A stretch of DNA of 64,000 nucleotides from Erysipelotrichaceae bacterium (GCA_017539105.1 JAFYHQ010000020.1:34623-98622); one strand, 5' to 3'. Counted from the stretch's first letter, positions 45,052 through 52,437 are shown. Program-made: numbers and translations. Notes: a model not told the origin generated them from the letters alone.

Positions 45052-45528
45052 ATGTGGTTGAAGAATGTCTGCGTGATCAGAAAGATAACGATTTATGATG
45101 CGGTCTCGGTCAGATCGGATCCGGATGTTTTAGAGTTCGTTGAAAAGGCATCGCAAGATCTTGGCAATAACGGCCGATTCCTCATTAAGTTTTCAGGGAT
45201 ACCGCAGGAAAACAGCATCCTTGTCGAAGGCAGAAACAAAAAGCAATGCAACCGGTACATTATGGAATTCGAAAGGCTGCTTATCGATAAAGGCTATATG
45301 GAATGCGAACATGACTGGGAAAAAATCGATGAAACCGATTATGAAGAGATGGATTACTGCTCGTATGGCGGAGGGGTCGATCATTTTATCGTAACGACAT
45401 ATCGCTGCCGGATCTGCGGTGAACTGAAAAAAGAAAGCACCGGCGATTGCAATGGCGATCCAAGCGAATATCTGGAAATAACCGATAAGGAAAGAAAAAA
45501 CGCCAGACTTGCCGTTGCCGATGATTAG
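45052..45528 (+). CDS. Orphan phosphohexomutase C-terminal domain joined to zinc-ribbon-like tail
   Basis: 158 residues. Residues 20-85 resemble domain IV of phosphoglucosamine mutase (GlmM): DPDVLEFVEKASQDLGNNGR, then LIKFSGIPQENSILVEG in place of the phosphate-binding RPSGTEP loop, then a helix KQCNRYIMEFERLLIDKGY. The catalytic domains I-III are absent. The tail has CEHDW, YCSYGG and YRCRICGEL, a possible zinc site. The domain may recognise a phosphorylated sugar or nucleotide without catalysis. The similarity is by eye only. Ribosome site taggagg. Confidence 0.68.
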   Translation: MWLKNVCVIRKITIYDAVSVRSDPDVLEFVEKASQDLGNNGRFLIKFSGIPQENSILVEGRNKKQCNRYIMEFERLLIDKGYMECEHDWEKIDETDYEEMDYCSYGGGVDHFIVTTYRCRICGELKKESTGDCNGDPSEYLEITDKERKNARLAVADD

Positions 45529-45594
45529 TAATAAGACAATAATATGCTTTGCTGAAGAACAAATATGTCGTCCTGAAAGAAGAAAAAGAAACAG

Positions 45595-45623
45595 TTCACA
45601 GGTGCAAACATTAGATATAGAAT
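45595..45623 (+). promoter_or_regulatory. Promoter of the small membrane protein gene
   Basis: TTCACA (45595-45600), 17-bp spacer, TAGAAT (45618-45623), then a ribosome site aggagg. Confidence 0.65.
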
Positions 45624-45646
45624 AATAATGTTAGGAGGATAAATAC

Positions 45647-46198
45647 ATGAAAAAAACGGCAGGAATCCTGAAATTCTGCTTTACAGTCGCTTTAGTAGTT
45701 GAAATCGCGACAGCTGTGCTGCTGGGAATCGTTGTAGTCGCACTGCTGATGGCGGGAAGCTTTTCCGCTCTTGCAGCAAAAGGCGGCATCATCACCGTAA
45801 GCGGCACCAACATGACACCGGAAGAAATGGATGCCCTAAAACCGATCGCGCTGGCTGCGCTTGGACTTTCACTGGCAGCTTTGATCCTGGCAATCATTGG
45901 CACGCTGAAGACAAGAACGGCACTGGGCGAGTGTAAGGAAGAGAGACCTTTCTCCGAGAAATGTGTCAAGGCTCTTAAGACATCTGCACGCATGGATATT
46001 ATTGGCGGCATCCTGGGTATCGTTACTGCGATCATTCTGGCTCTGATGGCTTCTACGGTCACGGTCAACGGCTCTTCCGTCGGCAAGACATCTTCAAATA
46101 TAAGCATGACGTGGCTGTTCTACGCGGCGCTGAAGTATCTGCTTTTCCACATCGCCAGCTACGGACATTCCTTGGAAACAGATCCGGAACGTCAGTAG
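45647..46198 (+). CDS. Small four-helix membrane protein (DUF2975-like)
   Basis: 183 residues with four transmembrane helices (about 5-35, 62-84, 110-132 and 148-165) and a cytoplasmic segment CKEERPFSEKCVKALKTSAR between helices 2 and 3 that resembles DUF2975 membrane proteins. Function unknown. Ribosome site taggagg and its own promoter. It is the last chromosomal gene before the integrated element. Confidence 0.75.
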   Translation: MKKTAGILKFCFTVALVVEIATAVLLGIVVVALLMAGSFSALAAKGGIITVSGTNMTPEEMDALKPIALAALGLSLAALILAIIGTLKTRTALGECKEERPFSEKCVKALKTSARMDIIGGILGIVTAIILALMASTVTVNGSSVGKTSSNISMTWLFYAALKYLLFHIASYGHSLETDPERQ

Positions 46199-46222
46199 AT
46201 TGGGAAACATTGTTCCTGTATA

Positions 46223-46253
46223 AAACCTGATCCTTTGCGGGATCAGGTTTTCT
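46223..46253 (+). terminator. Terminator of the small membrane protein gene
   Basis: 11-bp stem aaacctgatcc/ggatcaggttt with loop tttgcg and T-run. Confidence 0.92.
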
Positions 46254-46314
46254 ATGATTAAAAGATAAATACATAGTAACGCAGACGTGTTTTATAAGAC
46301 AAACAGAACAAAAC

Positions 46315-46336
46315 AAAAAGCCCGTTAGCCGGGCTT
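46315..46336 (-). terminator. Original minus-strand terminator of tRNA-Gln, now displaced
   Basis: Stem aagcccg/cgggctt with the U-run on the minus strand. It is placed just beyond the left attachment site, so before insertion it stood right after the tRNA-Gln gene. It is now 13.8 kb away from it. Confidence 0.7.
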
Positions 46337-46345
46337 GATTCACTC

Positions 46346-46362
46346 TGGCTGCGGATGAAGGA
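46346..46362. repeat. Left attachment site (att)
   Basis: 17-bp copy of the tRNA-Gln 3' end (CCA-terminal part), identical to 60171-60187. Downstream sequence diverges at once from the tRNA. Confidence 0.85.
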
Positions 46363-46426
46363 GACGGTTCAAACTCGTTTCGCATCCGTTCACATTATTA
46401 AATAGCAACACCATATGTTTACGAAA

Positions 46427-46449
46427 AGCCTTTAATAAAGGCTGTTTTT
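46427..46449 (+). terminator. Terminator inside the left end of the element
   Basis: Stem agccttt/aaaggct with loop aat and a gttttt tract. It would block readthrough from the chromosome into the replication gene. The rest of 46363-46508 shows no gene. Confidence 0.75.
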
Positions 46450-46508
46450 AATGTTTGCTGATTTAAGTACATAAACCAGCATAAACGAAAATACAGCCTA
46501 AAAAACAT

Positions 46509-46534
46509 AAATCTTGCAGAAATCTTGCAGATTT
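46509..46534. repeat. Left copy of 26-bp end repeat (candidate integrase arm site)
   Basis: 26 bp identical to 60087-60112. Each copy is itself a tandem of aaatcttgcag separated to an 11-bp period. It sits 147 bp inside the left end, as expected for an integrase arm-type site. Confidence 0.75.
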
Positions 46535-46552
46535 TTAGGAGGTACAGAACAT

Positions 46553-47500
46553 ATGGAAAAAGAAAAAAGAATCAGATCCGGAAGCAGACGCTATTACTGG
46601 ATGCGGCTGAAGGCGGATTTCTTTGAATCGCCGGAAATTAAGAAATTAAGGAAGCTTGCCGGCGGAGACACCTACACGGTCATTTACCTGAAGATGATGC
46701 TCAAAACGCTTCAGGATGATGGCGTATTCATCTACAAAGGGATCGAGGATACCTTTGAGAAAGAAGTTGCCCTGATCATCGATGAAGATGAAAACAACGT
46801 CATGATGACGATCGCCTTCCTCAGGGCACACAATCTCCTGGAGGAGGGGTATTCGGAGAACGAATATCTTTTGAATGCCGTGCCAAGACTGATCGGTTCG
46901 GAGACAAGGGATGCGGAAAGGAAAAGGATCGCAAGATCCGTGGGACAAAAAACGATTGAAACTATTCAAACGGATGCCAGAGCGGACATTGTCCGTCAAT
47001 TGTCCGCGAATGTCCGCAATTGTCCGACAGAGATAGAGAAAGAGATAGAGATAGAAGAAGAGTATATAAGAACAGATTCAGATTCAGAACAAGAACAGAA
47101 CATACAGGAACAGAACGAACTTGAACAGTACGCACAGGATCAGAACGAACAGGAACTTGTACAGGGACATATCGGTGCTGAAACTGAAACTTACGAACAG
47201 TACGAGACAAGAATCATCTGTGCTCTTGAGGAAGAGCAGTACGCTGCATGGAGGGAACTCCTGAGAAAAATGCAACTGGGAGAACTGAAGACAACCAGAT
47301 CCAATCTAACCCGTTATTTCGAACAGATGATGAAACGCTCCTGGAAAGACTTCTCCGGCAAGCCGATCCGAAACATCGTGAGCTATGTCGAAATGAATTT
47401 CGCTGCCAATGCCAGGGACAGGGATATTGCCAGCGAGAAGCTCAGGGAAGAAGGATTTGAACCCGGATCGATCTTCATACCGTACAGGAAGATGAACTGA
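46553..47500 (+). CDS. Phage-type replication initiator (replisome organizer, N-terminal domain)
   Basis: 315 residues. The N-terminal 120 residues match phage replisome-organizer proteins (YYWMRLKADFFESPEIKKL, DTYTVIYLKMMLKTL, IIDEDENNVMMTIAFL). A central Glu/Gln-rich low-complexity stretch (EIEKEIEIEEEYIR, EQNELEQYAQDQNEQE) leads to a C-terminal helical part. It starts replication of the excised circle. ATG 46553 has taggagg; the in-frame 46514 codon lies in the end repeat. The gene contains four TGTCCG repeats (46990-47026) that look like origin iterons. First gene of the maintenance module. Confidence 0.85.
   Translation: MEKEKRIRSGSRRYYWMRLKADFFESPEIKKLRKLAGGDTYTVIYLKMMLKTLQDDGVFIYKGIEDTFEKEVALIIDEDENNVMMTIAFLRAHNLLEEGYSENEYLLNAVPRLIGSETRDAERKRIARSVGQKTIETIQTDARADIVRQLSANVRNCPTEIEKEIEIEEEYIRTDSDSEQEQNIQEQNELEQYAQDQNEQELVQGHIGAETETYEQYETRIICALEEEQYAAWRELLRKMQLGELKTTRSNLTRYFEQMMKRSWKDFSGKPIRNIVSYVEMNFAANARDRDIASEKLREEGFEPGSIFIPYRKMN
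46990..47026 (+). repeat. Iteron-like repeats inside the replication initiator gene (candidate origin)
   Basis: TGTCCG occurs at 46990, 47001, 47011 and 47021 (10-11 bp apart), within longer units like aattgtccgc. The first also forms the palindrome cggaca-t-tgtccg. A purine-rich low-complexity stretch follows. Initiator binding sites inside the initiator gene are known from lambda O and related replisome organizers. Confidence 0.62.
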
Positions 47501-47519
47501 CGACAGGAGGTGATGAAAT

Positions 47520-48326
47520 ATGCAAAGAATCATATCAATAAACAACCGTAAAGGAGGCAGTTCCAAGACAACGACCGCCATAAATCTTGCCTATGAGTTC
47601 GCAAAATCAGGATACAGGACACTTCTGATCGATCTGGATCCCCAGGGCAATGCATCTTCCAAGTTCGTGGAAGACTATGAAGCAGTCGTAGGCATAGCAG
47701 AAGTACTGTCCAAAAGCATCAATATCAACTATGCGATCCACGAGACATCCGCCAGCAGGAACCTTTTCGTCATCCCGTCCAAGATCGAACTGGATGATGT
47801 AGCAGAATACATGCAGGGAAACTCGCAGATCGCTCTGCTTTCGAAAGTGCTGAAAGAGCTCAAGGAAGAATATCAGGTCATAATTCTGGATTCCAATCCA
47901 GGAATACCGATCCTGCTTAAAAACTGTGTCTATGCAGCGGATATGATCATCATCCCGGTGAACGTGGACCGCAATTCAATCAAGGGAGTGGATCTGACGC
48001 TCAAGAAGATCAATGAGACGATCTACGACTCACCCAGTGATCTGAATATCGATTACAGGATCCTGATCTCCATGGTTACACATTCAGCAGGAGGACCAAC
48101 AAACATCGCCAAAGGAGTCCTTAAGGCGGTAAAAGATACATACAAAGACAAGGTGCTGGATACAACGATACGTATGCAGTCTAAACCTGCGCAGCTGCAG
48201 ACTTTTGAGAATGAATACTATGCCACTGATTTCAATACAGGATACGGTTGCGACTATAAGAAACTTAAGGAAGAGATTGAAGAGATCGTAAAAGTGGGAC
48301 AGTGTCCCGCTTCGGAGGAACTATGA
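47520..48326 (+). CDS. parA: ParA/Soj-type partition ATPase
   Basis: 268-residue cytosolic ATPase. It begins RIISINNRKGGSSKTTTAINLA, the deviant Walker A motif, though with SS where VG is usual (KGGxGKT). It continues LIDLDPQGNASSKF (Walker A'/switch), VIILDSNPG (Walker B) and IIPVNVDRNSIKG. It segregates or stabilises the element with ParB, whose ATG overlaps its stop (ATGA). Ribosome site caggaggtg. The overlap indicates a two-gene partition cassette. The gene end carries a 17-bp palindrome (48294-48310). Confidence 0.93.
   Translation: MQRIISINNRKGGSSKTTTAINLAYEFAKSGYRTLLIDLDPQGNASSKFVEDYEAVVGIAEVLSKSININYAIHETSASRNLFVIPSKIELDDVAEYMQGNSQIALLSKVLKELKEEYQVIILDSNPGIPILLKNCVYAADMIIIPVNVDRNSIKGVDLTLKKINETIYDSPSDLNIDYRILISMVTHSAGGPTNIAKGVLKAVKDTYKDKVLDTTIRMQSKPAQLQTFENEYYATDFNTGYGCDYKKLKEEIEEIVKVGQCPASEEL
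48294..48310. repeat. 17-bp palindrome, copy 1 (candidate ParB site)
   Basis: gtgggac-agt-gtcccgc at the parA-parB junction. A second copy of the same design is at 51166-51182. Consensus is GTGGGAC-AGT-GTCCCAC with one mismatch in each copy. Confidence 0.55.
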
Positions 48327-49132
48327 AAGAAGTACAGCTGAAACTGATCAACACAGAATCGTTTGATTCGATAGAAAAAGCCAGGAAGAGCAAAGTCTGC
48401 TTCCTGCCTCTGACGGACTTGGCCACCAATCCATTGAACACGATTTACGAAGATCTTGATACCAAGGAAGATCTGGATGAACTGATCGAATCCATCAGGG
48501 AAACAGGATTGCAGCAGCCTCTGATCGCATCCGGATCAGATAATGGAGGATACGTCCTGCTTTCTGGACACAGAAGGCTGAAAGCTCTTAAACAGATTTT
48601 CTCGGAAGGAGTCGAAGTTAAATACAATGATCTTACTGTGACAGAGGAACACATCCCGGTGATCATCCAGCATGTTTACAGGACAAAGGAGGAACAGTTC
48701 AAGGCGCTTGTTGCATCCAATTGCTACAGACACATCAGCAAAGAGACCAATAGGAAGCTTATCGCTGAAGCAGTAAAGATATACAATAAGCAGCTTTCAA
48801 AAGGAGAAACGGATCCCGGAAGGACCAGGGACAATATCGCCAAGATCGCCAACGTTTCCGGAAGATCCGTACAGCGATATGTCGATATCGGCAAGAAAGG
48901 TGAGCCGGTTAGGATGAAGGATCAGGGGAAAGAAACAAATACTCCTGAAAAGAATACACTACAGGATGACAGAAAGAAACTGATAAAGAAGATGGCATCA
49001 TTGGAAAACCGATTCACCGATCTGGAAACAAGTGATTTCAGTCAGGAAGATCTGAAGGATTTCAAAACTGCAGCGATCCCTTTGATCAACGTCATCATGC
49101 AGAGGCTGGATATCGATGCTGGGGAACTGTAG
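48323..49132 (+). CDS. parB: ParB-like partition protein
   Basis: 269-residue DNA-binding protein. ParB/Srx CTPase motifs: LPLTDLATNPLNT, ELIESIRETGLQQPLIAS, GYVLLSGHRRLKALK (GxRRxxA-like). The central helix-turn-helix is NIAKIANVSGRSVQRYVDIGK. A C-terminal helical tail (DDRKKLIKKMASLENRFTDLE) may dimerise. ATG 48323 overlaps the parA stop and follows ggagga; the GTG at 48302 is upstream of this site. Expected to bind palindromes on the element, of which two classes are visible nearby. Confidence 0.9.
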   Translation: MKEVQLKLINTESFDSIEKARKSKVCFLPLTDLATNPLNTIYEDLDTKEDLDELIESIRETGLQQPLIASGSDNGGYVLLSGHRRLKALKQIFSEGVEVKYNDLTVTEEHIPVIIQHVYRTKEEQFKALVASNCYRHISKETNRKLIAEAVKIYNKQLSKGETDPGRTRDNIAKIANVSGRSVQRYVDIGKKGEPVRMKDQGKETNTPEKNTLQDDRKKLIKKMASLENRFTDLETSDFSQEDLKDFKTAAIPLINVIMQRLDIDAGEL

Positions 49133-49136
49133 TTTC

Positions 49137-49151
49137 GTAGCAAGTTGCTAC
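49137..49151. repeat. Palindrome gtagcaagttgctac, copy 1
   Basis: 7-bp arms gtagcaa/ttgctac around a single G, immediately after the parB stop. Confidence 0.8.
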
Positions 49152-49314
49152 AAATTATCCGGCCCATGGCTGTACTACGATCCTGCAAACAATCCATAAA
49201 GAAGCAGGATAAAGGAAATGTTTACAGGAATTGTTAACATTTCCGGTCTGAACAACTTGGCTCTGCCAAGTTTTGGCTTAAAACCGGCCTTTGCGCTGTT
49301 AACAAATAATCGCA

Positions 49315-49372
49315 TTTTGTAGTACAGAGTGTATACGGAAATGTTTACCTGTTTACTCTCTGTACTACAAAA
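49315..49372. repeat. 15-bp perfect inverted repeat with 28-bp spacer
   Basis: Arms 49315-49329 and 49358-49372 (ttttgtagtacagag and its complement). The spacer contains gtatac and ggaaatgtttac. Confidence 0.78.
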
Positions 49373-49390
49373 CGTATACGCCTGACTTTT

Positions 49391-49405
49391 GTAGCAAGTT
49401 GCTAC
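49391..49405. repeat. Palindrome gtagcaagttgctac, copy 2
   Basis: Identical to copies 1 and 3. Confidence 0.8.
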
Positions 49406-49428
49406 AATTCGGCTTACGGCATCATTTC

Positions 49429-49443
49429 GTAGCAAGTTGCTAC
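49429..49443. repeat. Palindrome gtagcaagttgctac, copy 3
   Basis: Identical copy 38 bp after copy 2, ending 21 bp before the ribbon-helix-helix gene; likely an operator for that gene as well. Confidence 0.8.
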
Positions 49444-49464
49444 AAAACGGAAAGAGAGGAACAC

Positions 49465-49947
49465 ATGAAAAGAGACGACAAGAAAGTGATGTCCTTCAGA
49501 TTCGAGGATCCGATCATTGACAAGATCGACTATCTGATCGAGGAAGATAAAGAGAATATGAAGAGGCTCGGCTTAAAGCCAAGCACCAGGAAGCAGATCA
49601 TTGAAGAAGCCATAAGAGATTATTATCTGAGGAAGATCAACGGCAGCAGCGATCCCGATACGATGGATCGGATCAGGCTGATGATAGACGATGCAGCGGA
49701 TGAAAGATTCGGAAAGATGAAAAGAACTCTGGACGAGATCCTGCTCCTGGTCATCAAGAACGATCTGGCAAACAGGATCCTACTCAACAGCGATTGTGTC
49801 CCGGACCCGCATCCTTTGATAAGCATTGCTGCCAGCGAGATTGTCAAGGGAGAATGCAGGTGGGATGAGGTGCTGCAGGATTATATGACAAGGAACAAGA
49901 CAAGGATCATGGCAGAGATGCACAACCCAAGGAGGTTTTCAAAATAA
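49465..49947 (+). CDS. Ribbon-helix-helix DNA-binding protein (mobilization accessory)
   Basis: 160-residue protein. The N-terminal part KVMSFRFEDPIIDKIDYLI followed by STRKQIIEEAIRDYYL is typical of a ribbon-helix-helix domain that binds palindromes; the C-terminal 90 residues are helical and unrecognised. Its stop overlaps the relaxase ATG by one base (TAATG). Position and fold suggest a relaxosome accessory protein or autorepressor acting on the palindromes just upstream. ATG 49465 follows gagagg; the longer frame runs into the palindromes. Confidence 0.82.
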   Translation: MKRDDKKVMSFRFEDPIIDKIDYLIEEDKENMKRLGLKPSTRKQIIEEAIRDYYLRKINGSSDPDTMDRIRLMIDDAADERFGKMKRTLDEILLLVIKNDLANRILLNSDCVPDPHPLISIAASEIVKGECRWDEVLQDYMTRNKTRIMAEMHNPRRFSK

Positions 49948-51164
49948 TGCCAGATCTCATCTGCAAGGCAAGATACTTCCGCATGGGAGAAAAGGCTCCG
50001 AAGAACAGCTGCTTCAAGGGGCTTGTCACACCTTCGTCAATCTTTGGTGGATCCGGCAGCTATTTCAGCTATACGGAACGCTATAACCGGAAGGAAGAGG
50101 AATCCCTTCTGGACTATACCGGGAGATACGGCTATACCATGACATCCAATGGTTTTCTGGATACCGATGAAAAGAAAGAAGCATTTATAAGCAGAGGAAT
50201 CGAATCCTTACAGAAACCGGGAGCTGTCGTCTATGAAATCATCTGCAGCATGGAGAGCTACGAGAAAGCCAGCAGATATTCTCTGACGAACCAGGACCAG
50301 TTCTCCGCTGTCGTGACAAGAATCATGCCTTCCTATATCAGGGCGATCGGCCTGGATCCAAGAAACGTCACCTGGTGGGAGGACTTCCATCCGGAGAACC
50401 GTACCAGCATCGTTCCACATCCCCATATCCATCTGCTGTTCTACGAGGATGAACCGTCACATACATTCGACCATCTTTATGGAAAGCTTCCCAGAAAGGC
50501 CATAAAGGACTTTAAGAGGATGTTCGCAAACGAGATGATCAAGAGACAGGACCACAGTGTTTACAGGGAGACTTTTAAAGATATCGATCTGACCAAAAGA
50601 GATCTGCTGGAAAAGGTCCAGCATATCAGGTTCGAGAACATCCAGACCGTAAAGGATCTCTATGCAGTTTTGCCGGAACATGGAAGGCTGCAGATCAACT
50701 CTGCAAATATGGCTCCTTACAAGGATGCGATATATAAGGTCGTAGACAACCTTCTTGAATCCGATCAATGCGAGTTTGCATGGAAGAACTATCTCGGTTC
50801 CCTGAAGAAATACGATTATGAAGTTGATGATGTCACCGGTGATGATGTTTCAAGCAAGAGCGAGAAGGAGATCTCAAAGACCAGACAGCAGATCGCCAAC
50901 ATGATCCTGCAGGGAAGAAAGGACGCTATTGAGACATTTGATTATGAAGAAGTCGTTTATAACGACAACTACAAAGAAACAGATGGAGACAAAGGCATAT
51001 TATACAAGGATCCATCCATCGTCAGGGACAGATTGTCATCCAGGAATCCGGATATACCGATCATGAAAGGGATCGGAAGTCTGCTGGCAAAAAGACAAAG
51101 AGAGATTGAACAGGAGATCGAGGAATACCTCGATCAGGACAAGGGATACAGCTATGGCATGTAA
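49947..51164 (+). CDS. MobL/MobP3-like relaxase
   Basis: 405-residue protein predicted to nick oriT and start DNA transfer. The histidine motif HPHIHLLFYEDEPSH (HxH metal site) near residue 155, the N-terminal KARYFRMGEK, and the middle YTGRYGYTMTSNGF fit the MobL/MobP3 relaxase group; Tyr residues in YTGRYGY or nearby are candidate nucleophiles. A charged helical C-terminus follows. Ribosome site aaggagg. It is the last gene of the mobilization operon, followed by a terminator. No coupling protein or secretion genes are present. Confidence 0.82.
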   Translation: MPDLICKARYFRMGEKAPKNSCFKGLVTPSSIFGGSGSYFSYTERYNRKEEESLLDYTGRYGYTMTSNGFLDTDEKKEAFISRGIESLQKPGAVVYEIICSMESYEKASRYSLTNQDQFSAVVTRIMPSYIRAIGLDPRNVTWWEDFHPENRTSIVPHPHIHLLFYEDEPSHTFDHLYGKLPRKAIKDFKRMFANEMIKRQDHSVYRETFKDIDLTKRDLLEKVQHIRFENIQTVKDLYAVLPEHGRLQINSANMAPYKDAIYKVVDNLLESDQCEFAWKNYLGSLKKYDYEVDDVTGDDVSSKSEKEISKTRQQIANMILQGRKDAIETFDYEEVVYNDNYKETDGDKGILYKDPSIVRDRLSSRNPDIPIMKGIGSLLAKRQREIEQEIEEYLDQDKGYSYGM

Positions 51165-51165
51165 A

Positions 51166-51182
51166 GTGGGACAGTGGCCCAC
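51166..51182. repeat. 17-bp palindrome, copy 2 (candidate ParB site)
   Basis: gtgggac-agt-ggcccac just after the relaxase stop, the same design as 48294-48310; together with upstream bases, 14 bp (aaagtgggacagtg) are shared exactly. Confidence 0.55.
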
Positions 51183-51200
51183 TATATCATTTCTATAATT

Positions 51201-51226
51201 GGCGCTTATTATATAAGTGCCTTTTT
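51201..51226 (+). terminator. Terminator of the mobilization operon
   Basis: Stem ggcgctta/taagtgcc (one G-T pair) with loop ttata and five T. It marks the boundary before the restriction-modification cargo. Confidence 0.85.
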
Positions 51227-51299
51227 ATATGTCCGAAATAACATAAATTAAATAAGATTTATTTTTTTCTATGAGATAATAACTATTAGAGACACCAAA

Positions 51300-51377
51300 A
51301 TGAAATTAAAGGATTTTGCAAAATTAATTCAAAAAAACCTCAAAAAAGTGAGTAAGGAGATTACAGAAGATGATTAA
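51300..51377 (+). CDS. Putative 25-residue upstream ORF of the methyltransferase operon
   Basis: Short frame MKLKDFAKLIQKN... ending in TAA at 51375-51377, overlapping the methyltransferase ATG (51370) by 8 nt. It is lysine-rich and resembles the first helix of a helix-turn-helix protein. It carries the ribosome site aaggag of the methyltransferase inside it, so it could couple or tune translation. It may be chance in AT-rich DNA. Confidence 0.35.
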   Translation: MKLKDFAKLIQKNLKKVSKEITEDD

Positions 51378-52437
51378 GGCAGCTTCACTTTTTTCAGGTG
51401 CGGGTATTGGAGAATACTATTTGAATGAACTTGGGATAGATATTGTACTGGCTAATGAGGTTGTCAAGTCAAGAGCAGTCGCCCATTCTTTTATATATCC
51501 TGATTGCGATATGATTGTCGATGATATTACAAAGGAATCAGTTCAAGAAGAAATAATTAATAAGTGCAAAAAAGAAAAGGTCAAACTCATTATTGCCACT
51601 CCACCTTGTCAAGGCGTCAGTACTGCCGGGAGTAATAAACAAGAGAATAAACTGTTCAAAGATCCGAGAAACTTTTTAGTACTATCTGCTTTGAATATTG
51701 TTGATAAAGTGAAACCTGATTATGTATTGATCGAGAATGTTCCTCGTTTTCAACAAATGCTATTCCCCTATAGGGAAAGAGTGATCAGTCTAGAAGAGCT
51801 ATTAAATAGAAAGTATTCTGATGAATATGAGCTTGATTGCAGAGTTTTTAATGCAGCAGATTATAATGTGCCTCAAACGAGATATAGAGTTGTGTATCGT
51901 CTATGGAGAAAAGGATTGCAATGGCAATTGCCTGAAAAAAGAGGTCATCAGGTAACACTAAAGGAAGCAATTGGAGATCTTCCATCAATTGAACCTGGCC
52001 AAGATAGCGGAATCAAAAATCACTATGCAAAACCTCATCCAGAAAACCATATAGAGTGTATGAGACACACTCCTTCTGGAATGTCAGCATTTAAGAATCA
52101 GATTTATTATCCGAAGAAACCTGATGGTAGCCGTATTACAGGATATGGGAATAGTTATAAACGTATGAGATGGGATTATCCAGCACCTACTATTACCATG
52201 CGAAACGAGATAGTATCATCACAAGAAAACGTCCATCCTGGTAGACCTTTGCCGGATGAGCTTTGGAGTGATGCCAGAGTCCTTACTTTAAGAGAATTGC
52301 TGATTGTATCATCGTTACCACCAGAAATGGATATCCCCTCAAATCTTACCGATACAGCATTTCGCCAATTGATTGGCGAAGGAATTCCACCACAACTTTT
52401 GAAAGAAATCATGAGAGGTATTGTTTCGAATGAATAA
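51370..52437 (+). CDS. DNA (cytosine-5) methyltransferase 1
   Basis: 355-residue m5C methyltransferase. Motif I is SLFSGAGIGEYYL, catalytic Cys80 lies in ATPPCQGVS, then motif VI IENVP, motif VIII QTRYRVVYR, and the C-terminal motif X GEGIPPQLL. A paralogue follows with an 8-nt overlap and about the same layout. Two C5 enzymes in a row usually mean a non-palindromic target with one enzyme per strand. AT-rich codons differ from the flanking element genes, suggesting separate acquisition. Specificity unknown. Confidence 0.93.
   Translation: MIKAASLFSGAGIGEYYLNELGIDIVLANEVVKSRAVAHSFIYPDCDMIVDDITKESVQEEIINKCKKEKVKLIIATPPCQGVSTAGSNKQENKLFKDPRNFLVLSALNIVDKVKPDYVLIENVPRFQQMLFPYRERVISLEELLNRKYSDEYELDCRVFNAADYNVPQTRYRVVYRLWRKGLQWQLPEKRGHQVTLKEAIGDLPSIEPGQDSGIKNHYAKPHPENHIECMRHTPSGMSAFKNQIYYPKKPDGSRITGYGNSYKRMRWDYPAPTITMRNEIVSSQENVHPGRPLPDELWSDARVLTLRELLIVSSLPPEMDIPSNLTDTAFRQLIGEGIPPQLLKEIMRGIVSNE

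Larger units (their letters stand above)
49133..49464. other. 332-bp non-coding region rich in palindromes (candidate oriT/centromere)
   Basis: No gene is seen. It holds three copies of gtagcaagttgctac (49137, 49391, 49429), a 15-bp perfect inverted repeat ttttgtagtacagag/ctctgtactacaaaa (49315-49329, 49358-49372), a 9-bp inverted repeat ggaaatgtt/aacatttcc (49214-49222, 49236-49244) and a further ggaaatgtttac at 49337. It lies between parB and a ribbon-helix-helix/relaxase pair, the usual place of an oriT or centromere. Confidence 0.7.

Noticed and set aside
46363..46420. A second, degenerate tRNA at the left end of the element
   Set aside because: Only the 17-bp att segment matches; the following bases do not form T-arm or anticodon stems.
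47035..47170. Repetitive gagata/gaacag tract that could look like a CRISPR or tandem-repeat array
   Set aside because: It is low-complexity coding sequence for the Glu/Gln-rich linker of the replication initiator; there are no regular spacers.
49137..49443. gtagcaagttgctac palindromes as chromosomal parS sites
   Set aside because: They do not resemble the conserved chromosomal parS of Firmicutes (TGTTCCACGTGAAACA) and are tied to the mobile element.
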